From contig CAZEHO010000006.1 of the NCBI GenBank assembly GCA_964511945.1, forward strand, positions 1-64,000: a DNA stretch of 64,000 nucleotides. The letters are read 5' to 3'. The position numbers and the translations under genes were made by a program. The notes under the pieces were generated by a model. That model was not told where the DNA came from and ran no database searches. It was given only the letters and a program-made list of their open reading frames with translations. This DNA comes from CAZEHO01 sp964511945 (GTDB lineage: Bacteria > Actinomycetota > Acidimicrobiia > Spongiisociales > UBA11373). Of the stretch, positions 1 through 8,108 are shown piece after piece (position 1 is the first letter of the stretch; every line of letters starts with the position of its first letter).

Positions 1-2
1 CC

Positions 3-50
3 AACCGCGCAGATTTCAACCGGCGCAAACCGCGCAGATTTCAACCGGCG
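3..50 (+). repeat. Two tandem 23-bp IS-end-like repeats
   Basis: Positions 3-25 and 28-50 are identical 23-mers with a 25-bp period, containing the core ATTTCAACCGGCG. The stretch 40-55 (TTCAACCGGCGTTGAC) matches 1146-1161 (TTCAGCCGGTGTTGAC) in direct orientation with two mismatches. They are therefore probably transposase-binding repeats of an IS21 right end lying directly against istA coding sequence. Confidence 0.6.
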
Positions 51-320
51 TTGACCAACGACTACTCGGTGAATCCTCGGTATGTGGGCCGGAGAGTCGA
101 AGTGACGGTGACCCTCAACGAGGTGGTCGTGACGTGCGAGAACACCGAGGTGGCCCGTCATCGCCGATGCTTGGCGAAATACCAGACGTTGCTGGCACCA
201 CAACATGCTCGGGCACTGCATCAGATGAGAGCCGAAGCCACCGAACCGGGACCGGTTGAGGTGACCGTTGAGGAACGTGACCTCGACGTCTACGACTGTC
301 TTGTCGAGGTGGCCTCATGA
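51..320 (+). pseudogene. istA: IstA transposase, C-terminal fragment (IS21 family)
   Basis: This 89-residue reading frame matches the extreme C-terminus of IS21-family IstA transposases, including the NDYSVNPRYVG segment near its start. The catalytic DDE domain and N-terminal helix-turn-helix are absent, so it cannot act as a transposase. The frame stays open through the repeats to the window edge, so the TTG at 51 is only a nominal start. It ends in a TGA overlapping the istB ATG, as in intact IS21 elements. A copy truncated by the window edge cannot be excluded. Confidence 0.7.
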
Positions 321-1093
321 CAACAACGAACAAGGCTTCTTCGGATATCGCCTATCTGTGCCGGGCTCTCAAAGCCCCCTCAATGGGCCAAGCGTTCGGG
401 CGGCTCGCCGAACGGGCCCGTCAAGAGGAATGGAGCCACGAAGAGTTCCTCGCTGCCTGCCTCGAACGGGAGGTTGCCGCCCGCCAGACCAACGGCGGTG
501 AGCTCCGGATCAAAGCGGCACGGTTCCCAGCCCGCAAAACCATCGAAGACTTCGACTTCTCCTTCCAACGGTCGTTGAAACGAGACACCCTGCTGCATCT
601 GGGAGCCCTCGATTTCGTGCTCGCTCGAGAGAACGTGGTGTTCTTAGGCCCACCCGGCACCGGCAAGACGCATCTCGCGATCGGCCTGGGGATCAGAGCC
701 TGCCAAGCCGGCCATCGGGTCGCGTTCGCTACCGCCACCGACTGGGTAGCGAGGCTCGCCGAAGCCCACACCGCCGGTCGTCTCGGAGACGAACTCACCC
801 GCTTGGGCCGCATCCCACTCATCGTGATCGATGAAGTCGGATACATCCCCTTCGAAGCCGAAGCCGCCAACCTCTTCTTCCAGCTGGTCTCCGCCAGATA
901 CGAACGAGCCTCCGTCATCGTCACCTCCAACAAACCGTTCGGACGCTGGGGAGAGGTCTTCGGAGACCCCGTCGTCGCAGCAGCCATGATCGACCGGCTC
1001 GTCCACCACGCCGAAGTCGTCTCCCTCAAAGGAGACTCCTACCGGCTCAAAGACCGCGACCTAGAGAGAGTGCCAACCAACGACACAGAGTGA
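317..1093 (+). CDS. istB: IstB, IS21 transposition helper ATPase
   Basis: IstB is the AAA+ ATPase that assists IstA in target capture during IS21 transposition. The 258-residue protein is full length for the family. It shows Walker A GPPGTGKTH near residue 111, Walker B LIVIDEVGY near residue 170, and a sensor-like MIDRLVHHAEV near residue 223, followed by the usual SYR C-terminus. The ATG overlaps the istA stop (ATGA), indicating coupled translation. With istA reduced to a fragment, this gene is probably inert unless another IstA acts in trans. Confidence 0.93.
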   Translation: MTTTNKASSDIAYLCRALKAPSMGQAFGRLAERARQEEWSHEEFLAACLEREVAARQTNGGELRIKAARFPARKTIEDFDFSFQRSLKRDTLLHLGALDFVLARENVVFLGPPGTGKTHLAIGLGIRACQAGHRVAFATATDWVARLAEAHTAGRLGDELTRLGRIPLIVIDEVGYIPFEAEAANLFFQLVSARYERASVIVTSNKPFGRWGEVFGDPVVAAAMIDRLVHHAEVVSLKGDSYRLKDRDLERVPTNDTE

Positions 1094-1117
1094 CCAACAC
1101 CCGGCCCGGGGGGGTCA

Positions 1118-1162
1118 ATATTCAACCGGTGCCAGGGGGTCAACTTTCAGCCGGTGTTGACA
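1118..1162 (+). repeat. IS21 right-end repeats
   Basis: Two related repeats follow istB: GTCAATATTCAACCGGTG at about 1114-1131 and GTCAACTTTCAGCCGGTGTT at about 1139-1158. The element closes with the terminal CA dinucleotide typical of IS21-family ends. Confidence 0.55.
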
Positions 1163-1222
1163 TCGGGGTCCATTCGGCTCAGCAGGAAATCGGCAGCATC
1201 GAGGCCGAACCCCTCCCCCCGT

Positions 1223-1504
1223 TTAAGAGATCCCTGAATCCTCTGAGACGGTCAGAACCAAGGGGGATCCGACTTCTCCGCTCGAAGGCTGCGAGAGTGT
1301 CGTCCGCCGTGAGACCTCGGCGGATGAGAAGACCTCCTGAAGGCTCTCTGCATGCTTGTCGAGGTCCGAAGGCAGTAGGTGGCCATAGCGGTCCATCGTG
1401 ACTGTGATCGACGAATGGCCCAGTTGCCGCTTGATTGCCTCGGGGTCCGGCTTGTCGACGTTGTCGGCTGCGGCTTGCTTCTGTGTCGACAGAGCCCGGC
1501 TCAA
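1223..1504 (-). pseudogene. Tyrosine recombinase (integrase) C-terminal remnant
   Basis: Residues about 23-60 of this frame contain the end of a phage-type integrase: QLGHSSITVTMDRYGHL carries the H/W-region His and the catalytic Tyr. The N-terminal domain and the catalytic Arg and HxxR are missing. The same motif occurs in the intact integrase at 28483-29625 and in the remnant at 28146-28340. It lies between the IS21 remnant and a cytochrome gene, so it is debris of an earlier element. The first about 20 residues and the tail after residue 60 look non-homologous. Confidence 0.75.
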
Positions 1505-1863
1505 AGCCCGGTCTGGAGGTCCCGCACGAAGGCGACGATGTCGGCGAGGTCTTGGTTGTCGAGTCCTTCCACCGCCGGCATGGTCCCGACACCGCCACGG
1601 ACCGATCGCACGATGGCGTCGGTGTCAATTGGTGGAGTGGCGCGGGATCCGATCAAGCTCGGTCCTGCTTCGGTGCCTTCTCCGTAGTAGCCGTGGCAAC
1701 CGCTGCAGCGATCGGCGAACGAGTACTCACCGGCCGCTACGTATCCCATCGGGAGTGCCCGGTCGGCGGCTGCCTGCATCATGACGGCGACGATCACGAT
1801 CAGCAGCATGAACAGCCCGATTCCGAGCGCGGTTCCGTAGCGGAAAGGCCAGCGGTCGATCAC
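1501..1863 (-). CDS. Membrane-anchored c-type cytochrome
   Basis: This 120-residue protein has an N-terminal membrane anchor at about residues 9-30, then a class I cytochrome c domain. A CSGCH haem-binding motif lies near residue 53, and a downstream GTMPAVE supplies the likely Met axial ligand. It ends with the usual helix DIVAFVRDLQ. It should carry one covalent haem on the outer face of the membrane and shuttle electrons. No oxidase genes adjoin it, so its partner is unknown. Its 3' end abuts the integrase remnant, marking the boundary between mobile debris and native chromosome. Confidence 0.85.
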   Translation of the reverse strand: MIDRWPFRYGTALGIGLFMLLIVIVAVMMQAAADRALPMGYVAAGEYSFADRCSGCHGYYGEGTEAGPSLIGSRATPPIDTDAIVRSVRGGVGTMPAVEGLDNQDLADIVAFVRDLQTGL

Positions 1864-2335
1864 CGTCGCCCCTTGGGCAGCACGCGAGGACGGCTGAAGG
1901 CAACTCCCATGCCCTTCTCATCGGCGCCTGCTCGGGGGTGCTTGAGAGGGCCACAGCCGGCGGCTCATCGTGCCATCGAGCTCCGCCCGCAGGTGACGGT
2001 GTTCGTGATGTATGCGAACCCAACATCCAGGACGGTTCGTTTCGGATGCTCTCGGTCGCCACCCAAACACGATGTGGGACGGCTATTGCCCGATGACTGC
2101 CGAAGACGTGTTGAGGGAATGTCCATCAGAAGGGAGGCGCCGGTCATGATCCCGGCCTTCGTTCAACCTCTCCGTCCGGGCGCCCGGGTCAGGGCGTCCG
2201 CCGCCCTGGACAGGGTGGAGTGGTTCCGTCTCACCTCGTCTCGGCGCGCGACGGCGACGGGACCTGGCCTGGGGCACGGTGGCGCCGGTGGTAGGCCGGG
2301 TTCTGCCCGCTCCAGCAGGGGTGCCCAGTCCGACC
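1864..2335. other. Intergenic stretch without a supported gene
   Basis: This 472-bp gap lies between the cytochrome start and the glycosyltransferase stop. Short frames exist on both strands, but none shows a recognisable motif, a convincing ribosome-binding site or actinobacterial codon bias. It includes the upstream region of the cytochrome gene. I see nothing else. Confidence 0.5.
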
Positions 2336-3478
2336 TCAGGGCATGTCGTTGGGCCGGGTGGGGACATCGCGGTCGCGCCAGATCACTGAGCGGTGGGTGG
2401 TGGACAGTGTCGCTGACCAGGTCAGCGTGAGGCCCCAGAAAGCGACCATGACCGGATGCAGCACAGTGGACCACAGCGGGTCCCTGCCCAGATGCGAGGT
2501 CAGCATCCGGTTGCTGAGGAGCAGGGCTACCTGCCACAGAGCGGCGGTGGGGATGTCTCCGCCGACGATGCCGAGACCGACTCGGAGGAAGGGGAAGAGC
2601 AGCACCGGCAGCAATCCGAGGAGGAACGCGGCCGCGATCCATGGGTTGTAGCCGACTCCCCCGTAGGCGTTCTTGGAAAAGCCACGCCAGATTTCGCTGA
2701 GCGAGTCGTACCAGTGCGTTTCCACGAGGTCCGTGCCGTTGGCCAGCCGCACCGGGTAGCGGGCCGCCTTCACCGCCCGGCTCAACTCGACGTCGTCCAC
2801 GATGGAGTCGGGGCGGGCGGCATGCCCTCCGGCCGCGGCATAGGCCTCGCGGGTCAGCAGCATGAAGGGCCCGAAGGCCATGGCGATTGCCGGGTGGGTG
2901 GCACGGTGCGCGAGCCCCATCGGGAACAGGGCGAACATGGCGTGGGTCACCATGGGGAGCAGCACCGACCCGCTCACCGACCCCCGCTGGGCCCGGGGCA
3001 CCAGCGACACCAGCCCGGCGGCTTCTTCCTCGCGCAGCCCCATAGCCGCCGACAGCGCTCCGGGGGCCAGGTAGGTGTCGCTGTCGATGAAGCAGAGCAG
3101 ATCGCCCGATGCCGCCTGGGACAGCTGGTGGCATGCCCAGTTCTTCCCGGTCCAGCCTGAGGGGAGGGGCGCTCCATGGAGCAGGCGCACCCGGGAGCCA
3201 CCCGCCTCCCGCGCGATTGTCGCGGTGGCATCGGTGGATCCGTCATCGAGAACGATGATCTCCAACCTGGGGTAGTCCTGGGCGAGCAGAGACCGCAGGC
3301 AACGGCCGATGGTCTTCTCCTCGTTGCGGGCGGGCACCAACACGCTCACCAAAGGGGCGTCATCTCCCCACATCCGGGCCAGCGGCCGGCGCAGGGTCCA
3401 CTGGTTCCAAAGGATCAATCCCAGCTGCCCCAGGCACAACCAGGTCAAGGCCCAATCGAGGATGAACTCACGACTCAC
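2336..3478 (-). CDS. Family 2 glycosyltransferase, membrane-bound
   Basis: This is a processive-type GT2 enzyme with a GT-A fold. An N-terminal transmembrane helix is followed by the catalytic domain with VSVLVPARNEE, LDDGSTDATAT and the metal-binding DSD in CFIDSDTYL. Three or four membrane helices follow. The arrangement resembles CrtQ or hopanoid/carotenoid-associated glycosyltransferases; the acceptor cannot be told from sequence. I chose the GTG at 3478, which overlaps the plsY stop (GTGA), giving 380 residues; an upstream start would extend it ten residues into plsY. Co-translation with plsY suggests a role in lipid or glycolipid synthesis (inference). Confidence 0.85.
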   Translation of the reverse strand: MSREFILDWALTWLCLGQLGLILWNQWTLRRPLARMWGDDAPLVSVLVPARNEEKTIGRCLRSLLAQDYPRLEIIVLDDGSTDATATIAREAGGSRVRLLHGAPLPSGWTGKNWACHQLSQAASGDLLCFIDSDTYLAPGALSAAMGLREEEAAGLVSLVPRAQRGSVSGSVLLPMVTHAMFALFPMGLAHRATHPAIAMAFGPFMLLTREAYAAAGGHAARPDSIVDDVELSRAVKAARYPVRLANGTDLVETHWYDSLSEIWRGFSKNAYGGVGYNPWIAAAFLLGLLPVLLFPFLRVGLGIVGGDIPTAALWQVALLLSNRMLTSHLGRDPLWSTVLHPVMVAFWGLTLTWSATLSTTHRSVIWRDRDVPTRPNDMP

Positions 3479-4098
3479 GCCCGGCTCCCCCCGTGCACCC
3501 GGTCCCATCCGGTCTCAGCCTCGATGCGTCGCATACGCGGCTCGTCGAGTATCCGCTTGACGGACACCAGCAGAAAGGCCCCCAGCACCACCCCCATCAC
3601 CTGATAGGAGTACCCGAACAGAGGGACACAGGCGAAGGCCAGCACGCACATCGTGACCAGCGTGGGCAGGAAACGGCGGGTGAGCAGCCAAGCCACTCCA
3701 CTGGCCCCGGCGCCCACCATCCCCGGCCACGGAAAGAGAGCCACCCCAAAGCCCCCCGCACACGCCACGCCCTTGCCCCCCACAAAACGAAGCCACACCG
3801 GGTAGGCGTGCCCCACCACCAGGAAGGCGGCCCCAACCCCCAACTGCCACAGTGGGGAGCGCCCATACAGCAAAGCGACGGCGGAACCTTTACCCATGTC
3901 CACCACGGTCACCACCACCCCCCACCACGGACCTACCTCGTGGAAGGTGTTGCGCGCCCCTACATTGCCCTCTCCGACCTCCCGAATGTCGATGTCGCGG
4001 GCGAGACGCCCCACCAGATAGGCCGTGGGGAAGGAACCGAAGGCATAAGCCACCAGGGCAGTGCCCAACACCGTCCAGGCCATTTCCACGCCGTCCAC
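3475..4098 (-). CDS. plsY: PlsY, acyl-phosphate:glycerol-3-phosphate acyltransferase
   Basis: PlsY transfers an acyl group from acyl phosphate to glycerol-3-phosphate in the inner membrane, the first step of phospholipid synthesis. The family motifs are present: GSFPTAYLVGRL near residue 21, GEGNVGARN near 42, DMGKGSA near 67, and GHAYPVWLRFVGGKGVA near 96. At 207 residues with about six or seven membrane helices, it has normal length. The first codon is GTG at 4098; an ATG five codons in is an alternative. It is first in a two-gene unit with the GT2 gene. Confidence 0.92.
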   Translation of the reverse strand: MDGVEMAWTVLGTALVAYAFGSFPTAYLVGRLARDIDIREVGEGNVGARNTFHEVGPWWGVVVTVVDMGKGSAVALLYGRSPLWQLGVGAAFLVVGHAYPVWLRFVGGKGVACAGGFGVALFPWPGMVGAGASGVAWLLTRRFLPTLVTMCVLAFACVPLFGYSYQVMGVVLGAFLLVSVKRILDEPRMRRIEAETGWDRVHGGSRA

Positions 4099-4426
4099 TC
4101 CCGGGAAAGGGTCTTCCGGAACCGAGCCTAGGCATGAGAACCGACGCTGTCGGTCTCTCGGTGTCCCCGGCTTGGGGGCATCCTTTCAGTCGGTGGGGAG
4201 GATTCGGCCTTCGTAGGTAATCAGCGGCCAGGTGGCCTTGTGGACCGTCCCGGGTTTCTTGGGGGCTCCTGTCCCTGAGGGGACTGGAGCATGGGGAGAG
4301 CTCCCAGGAATTCTGGCCCGGGCGTTGGTCGCGTTCCGGACCGCCGCTCCGGGAACGGATCAGGGTGATTCCCGATAGGAGGGATCGCCAGCGACTGGCA
4401 TGCTCTCGGCGTGGAGGGGAGCGCTG
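4099..4426. other. Divergent intergenic region
   Basis: This 328-bp gap separates plsY and the divergent propeller gene and must hold both promoters. No clear -35/-10 pair, palindrome or small gene stands out. Confidence 0.5.
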
Positions 4427-5713
4427 ATGTCCGACCAACCCGAAACTGAATCCTCGGATCGTCAACCGCTGAAGGACTGGGAAAGAACACTCTTCTCAAT
4501 CGGGGTGACGCTGACCGTAATTGGGCTCTTCGGGGCGGCGGGCGGATCGATCGCCGGGGCCACGATGCCTGAGTGTCCGGCACCGGAAGCCTCGGGTCCT
4601 TTCGGCTTCAACGTGCTCGCAGGACTGTTCGATTGCCTCGACAGAACACTCGGAAACATCGCGCTCGGAGGGTTCATCGGTGTGCTCGTAGGTGTGGCCG
4701 GGGCGGTCTGGGCGGTTCGCCGCATCAGAAGGCGGCCACCGCCCCGAGCGGTCCTCTGGTCGGTCTCGGCCGTCGTTCCGCTTGCCATCCTTGCGGGCAT
4801 CATCAACGCCACGTTCGTCCAGAGTGATCCGCAGAGGATGCTCGATCCCTGTGCCCAGGCCTTCGGCGGCCCACCGGGAGTTGTTCGGGAGGCAGGCCGA
4901 GAACTCATCGGCGAGGGATCGATCGTCTTCTGGAACGACGGCGGGATCTGTTCTGTGGCCGGCGGGGAGACTGCCGCCGCTTCGATCCCCGACCACATCC
5001 GTGATGTGAATCGCTACCACTACGACATGATCAGCATGTCGGCGGATGGGTCCCGATTGGCGATGGTTGCCCGCGACACGATCGTGGCCGGCACTACCGA
5101 CGGCAGCTCGCGACTGAACGAGATCTCCGACGATCCAAGGGCCGATGTCCCGGCATTGTCGTGGGATGGATCCAGGGTTGCCTTTGCCTTGAGGTTCGGC
5201 GGGAAGCCCGGTGAGATCATCGTGGCGGATGCCGACGGACGGAATCCCCGGTCCATTATCCAGGCCCAAGGCGTGGCCGGCATTGCCTGGGCGCCGGACG
5301 ATCGGAGCCTCGCGTACATCGCCTGTGTCCCGAACGATGTGGGCGGCTGCACCTCCGCCGATGCCCTCTGGGTGGCCGCGGCCGACGGGACGAACCCGCG
5401 TCTGCTCGTCGAGGGTAGGGAGTTGCGCTCGCCGGTGTGGTCACCCGGCGGGGATTCGATCGTGTATGAGCGAAGGGCTTGGAACCTGTACTCGATCGAC
5501 GTGGCGACCGGAGAACAGCGGCTCCTCACCAAGCGGGGCCACAGCCCGTTTTGGTCGCCCGACGGAAGCCGGCTCGGCTACATCGGCGGTTCCGCGGGTG
5601 GAATCTGGTCCGTAACCGTCACCGGTGGGGATGCTCAGAGGCTCCTGGATCACGACATGGTCGGCATCGAGTGGATCTGGTGGCTCGACCACCGGCTGCC
5701 GAACTCCGGCTGA
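4427..5713 (+). CDS. Membrane-anchored TolB-like beta-propeller protein
   Basis: The 428-residue protein has N-terminal membrane helices at about residues 20-45, 75-100 and 110-130. An extracytoplasmic beta-propeller follows, made of PD40/TolB-type repeats such as SADGSRLAM, SWDGSRVAF, APDDRSLAY, SPGGDSIVYE and SPDGSRLGY. Such propellers bind proteins or ligands; no enzyme motif is visible. I chose the ATG at 4427 because GGAGGGGAG lies about 5-10 bases upstream; the in-frame ATG at 4400 has no such site. Function unknown. Confidence 0.8.
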   Translation: MSDQPETESSDRQPLKDWERTLFSIGVTLTVIGLFGAAGGSIAGATMPECPAPEASGPFGFNVLAGLFDCLDRTLGNIALGGFIGVLVGVAGAVWAVRRIRRRPPPRAVLWSVSAVVPLAILAGIINATFVQSDPQRMLDPCAQAFGGPPGVVREAGRELIGEGSIVFWNDGGICSVAGGETAAASIPDHIRDVNRYHYDMISMSADGSRLAMVARDTIVAGTTDGSSRLNEISDDPRADVPALSWDGSRVAFALRFGGKPGEIIVADADGRNPRSIIQAQGVAGIAWAPDDRSLAYIACVPNDVGGCTSADALWVAAADGTNPRLLVEGRELRSPVWSPGGDSIVYERRAWNLYSIDVATGEQRLLTKRGHSPFWSPDGSRLGYIGGSAGGIWSVTVTGGDAQRLLDHDMVGIEWIWWLDHRLPNSG

Positions 5714-5723
5714 TTTGCCCCGC

Positions 5724-5858
5724 CTAGAACCGGACGCTGAGCTCGCTCTCGAGGAAGAACAGATCCTGAGTGAAGCGGCGATGCTCCGGTTCATCGAGCC
5801 AAGCGTACGCTTGCTCGAGGTCGGCCTGATGGAGACCGATCTCACCATCGAGGCGCTC
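5724..5858 (-). other. Possible orphan C-terminal gene fragment
   Basis: A 44-codon open frame without a start codon reads DLEQAYAWLDEPEHRRF, then an LFFLESELSVRF tail and a stop. The composition looks like real protein rather than a shadow, but I do not recognise the family. It lies in the gap before the sulfotransferase gene and could be the tail of a deleted gene. Confidence 0.25.
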
Positions 5859-5920
5859 TCAAAACCCTGACCTCGAGGCCCCTCATTCGGCGCAAACCGG
5901 TCGGGCTACGCTTGATCGCC

Positions 5921-6661
5921 ATGTCCTCGCCCTTCAGCGAAGAGATCATCGATCCGTCCCACGATGTGCCCGGCGGCGTTCCGGTCACAAACGCTTTCGC
6001 CATCGGGTTCACCCCCCGATCCGGCAGCACGTTGCTGGCTCGGGCGCTGCTGGAGTCCGGCATCGCGGGCGCTCCCGGTGACTACTTCGCTCCGCACGTC
6101 CGCCAGGCTGCGGCCGAACGATGGGGTGACATCCCTCTGCGGCAGTACCTCGACATCCTCCTGGCGCACCGAACCTCGCCGCAAGGCGTGTTCGGGTTCA
6201 AGGTGGCCTGGCAGTCCTGGATCAGGGTCATGGACATCGGGGAGATGCTGAAGCCGATCAGGTGGGTCTGGGTGCGCCGCCGCAACGTCATCGCCCAGGC
6301 CGTGTCGCTGGAGATCGCCCGCCAGACCGATCAATGGAACAGTTGGCAATCCGGCGTCGAGAAGGAACCCGAATACGACTTCGACGCGATCCATGTGCAC
6401 CGGCGCCGGCTGACGGCCAACAACCAGGAGTGGGAGCACTACTTCCGGGACCGGGAGATCACCCCGCTGGAAGTGACCTACGAGGACTTCGCCGCCGACT
6501 ACACCGGAACCCTGGAAGGGGTGTTCGAGTTCCTCCAGATCGACACCAGCGGTGTCGAACTCCCTGAGCCGCCGTTCCAGAAGCTCGCATCGGAGCGCAA
6601 CCGGGAGTGGATCCGGCGCTATCGAACCGATCTGGGCGACGAGGCACGGTCGGAGAGCTGA
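5921..6661 (+). CDS. Stf0-family sulfotransferase
   Basis: Sulfotransferases of this family move sulfate from PAPS to a sugar or lipid hydroxyl; mycobacterial Stf0 makes trehalose-2-sulfate. The PAPS 5'-phosphosulfate loop TPRSGSTLLARALLES lies near residue 29, followed by the Stf0-like pattern GAPGDYF. The 3'-phosphate-binding region VRRRNVIAQAVSLEIA lies near residue 119. Length is 246 residues, normal for the family. The ATG at 5921 is preferred over an in-frame TTG nine bases earlier. Its substrate is not evident from neighbours. Confidence 0.82.
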   Translation: MSSPFSEEIIDPSHDVPGGVPVTNAFAIGFTPRSGSTLLARALLESGIAGAPGDYFAPHVRQAAAERWGDIPLRQYLDILLAHRTSPQGVFGFKVAWQSWIRVMDIGEMLKPIRWVWVRRRNVIAQAVSLEIARQTDQWNSWQSGVEKEPEYDFDAIHVHRRRLTANNQEWEHYFRDREITPLEVTYEDFAADYTGTLEGVFEFLQIDTSGVELPEPPFQKLASERNREWIRRYRTDLGDEARSES

Positions 6662-6711
6662 GCCGGGTCCAGATCCGGAGACCGGCAGCACACGCGAATG
6701 GGGAGCGGCCG

Positions 6712-7044
6712 AAACCGCTCCGATCGGTCATTGCCCCAGGAGTACGCGTCGGGAGCGGTGCGTGGGTGGAGGAATCGGTGCTACTCGATGGGGTCACGGT
6801 CGGGCCGGAAGCGGTGGTTCGCCACGCCATCGTCGGCGAGCACTCGGAGCTGCCACCAATGGCCACAGTCGATCTCACAGTCGCCTCCGCCCGGCGATGG
6901 GCCGTATCGCCCGGGGGTGTGGTGACCGTGACCCGTCGCGACAGGGTTCCTGTTCGCCGAACCGTCGAACCGGCCCACCGTGCTCCACAGCGGGGTCCGA
7001 AGGCGCCGGTACCGCTGCAACTCGTGGCGAACCTCGACCCCTGA
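6712..7044 (+). pseudogene. Left-handed beta-helix tail of a nucleotidyltransferase
   Basis: This frame reads SVIAPGVRVGSGAWVEE, then VTVGPEAVVRHAIVG: hexapeptide repeats of a left-handed beta helix, as found at the C-terminus of GlmU or GDP-mannose/ADP-glucose pyrophosphorylases. There is no Rossmann-like nucleotidyltransferase domain upstream. The frame instead runs antiparallel to nothing and overlaps the end of the sulfotransferase gene. It is best read as the 3' remnant of a deleted sugar-nucleotide gene. Residues after about 75 of this stretch are no longer repeat-like. Confidence 0.5.
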
Positions 7045-7112
7045 CCTTGGTCGGCACCGCTGGGGAGAATCGATCCGGGCTCCTGAGCCATCGCACCCGG
7101 TACCCTCGCCCG

Positions 7113-8108
7113 ATGAGGGCCAGGGTCTCCATCGCCGCTGTCGCACTCCTCGCGGCTGCGTGCGCTACCGGGGAGTCAGCGCCGTCGACCACGACGGCAC
7201 CACCTTCGTCGACGACGACTACCACGACGACCCTCCCTCCCACGACCACGACGACAACGGCCGCGCCGACGACCACGACAACGCCGGCACCCGCACTCGA
7301 CGTTGCAGATGTCGCCGGTGAAGGCCCGCCGTGCGCCAACATCACGGCCCTCGACAACACCGCTCGGCCGGTCTACACCAACGACTGTCCGGTGACGGCA
7401 GCCGCCTGGCCGGATGCCGATTACCGGGTCAAGGGCCGAACCGGGGTGCTCGGCTGGCTGGTCGAAGATGATCCCGACGGGTTCTGCGGGATCCCGGGTG
7501 CTTACTACCAGTGCTACAACGCGCCGATGCGGGCGGTCCTCGGCGGTGTCCTCCTGGAGACCGGCCAGACCACAGTGGTCGCGGCGGTCTGGAAACCCGC
7601 GACCGGCGGGTACGAGTGGACCCTGCAGGAGCTGTGGACCGCAACCTTCTACCTGGGGGATCACCCGGAGTCTGGAGAACCGATCGTTGGTGAGTTCCTG
7701 CTCTCCTCGCCCGGCCAGCTCCAGGGCACCGATCCCAACGCCGCCGGGTGGCGGGTCTGCCTCAACGGCAACCTGCTGGCAAGCAGCGAGGTCTCCTGTC
7801 TGCAGGCGCCGAATCGCCAGATGCCCGTTGCCCGGATGGTTCACCAGGTCCTCGAAGTGGGGCGCGCCTATGCCTTCAGTGTCTTCTACACCTTCGATCC
7901 GAATGAAGCCTTCGCCGCCATCCCGTCGGACTACACCGCAGACACCGGGGCGTGGGGGCACATCGTGGACACCTGGGTGGATTGGGTCACGTACTCCCGC
8001 GATCTGCGCGATCAGGTGCAGGGTGAGGCGCCGCTGGGCCTTCCGCCGACCCACCGGGGGCTCATCCTCGACGTGATCCTCGACGAGATCCCACAGGAAC
8101 TGGTGTGA
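7113..8108 (+). CDS. Secreted lipoprotein, unknown function
   Basis: This 331-residue protein starts with a lipoprotein signal, lipobox LLAAAC at about residues 14-19. A 40-residue Ser/Thr-rich linker follows, then a globular domain with several Cys (PCANITAL, NDCPV, FCGIPGAYYQCYN) likely forming disulfides outside the cell. No known domain is recognised. The ATG at 7113 is chosen because the lipobox needs it; the longer open frame upstream overlaps the beta-helix remnant. Its last 47 bp overlap the convergent PP-loop gene. Confidence 0.75.
   Translation: MRARVSIAAVALLAAACATGESAPSTTTAPPSSTTTTTTTLPPTTTTTTAAPTTTTTPAPALDVADVAGEGPPCANITALDNTARPVYTNDCPVTAAAWPDADYRVKGRTGVLGWLVEDDPDGFCGIPGAYYQCYNAPMRAVLGGVLLETGQTTVVAAVWKPATGGYEWTLQELWTATFYLGDHPESGEPIVGEFLLSSPGQLQGTDPNAAGWRVCLNGNLLASSEVSCLQAPNRQMPVARMVHQVLEVGRAYAFSVFYTFDPNEAFAAIPSDYTADTGAWGHIVDTWVDWVTYSRDLRDQVQGEAPLGLPPTHRGLILDVILDEIPQELV

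Larger units (their letters stand above)
1..1162 (+). mobile_element. IS21-family element remnant
   Basis: The segment holds the tail of IstA, a complete IstB overlapping it by ATGA, and a right end with two TTTCA(A/G)CCGG(C/T)G-type repeats that closes with TGTTGACA at about 1162. This is the standard IS21 order (istA-istB-right end). Most of istA is missing. In its place lie two tandem end-like repeats at 3-50 in the same orientation as the right end, not inverted as a true left end would be. The copy is therefore rearranged, or the window edge is an assembly break at a repeat. Confidence 0.7.

Noticed and set aside
6552..7112. Long upstream extension of the lipoprotein at 7113
   Set aside because: The lipobox requires the ATG at 7113, and the extension overlaps the beta-helix remnant and the sulfotransferase gene.
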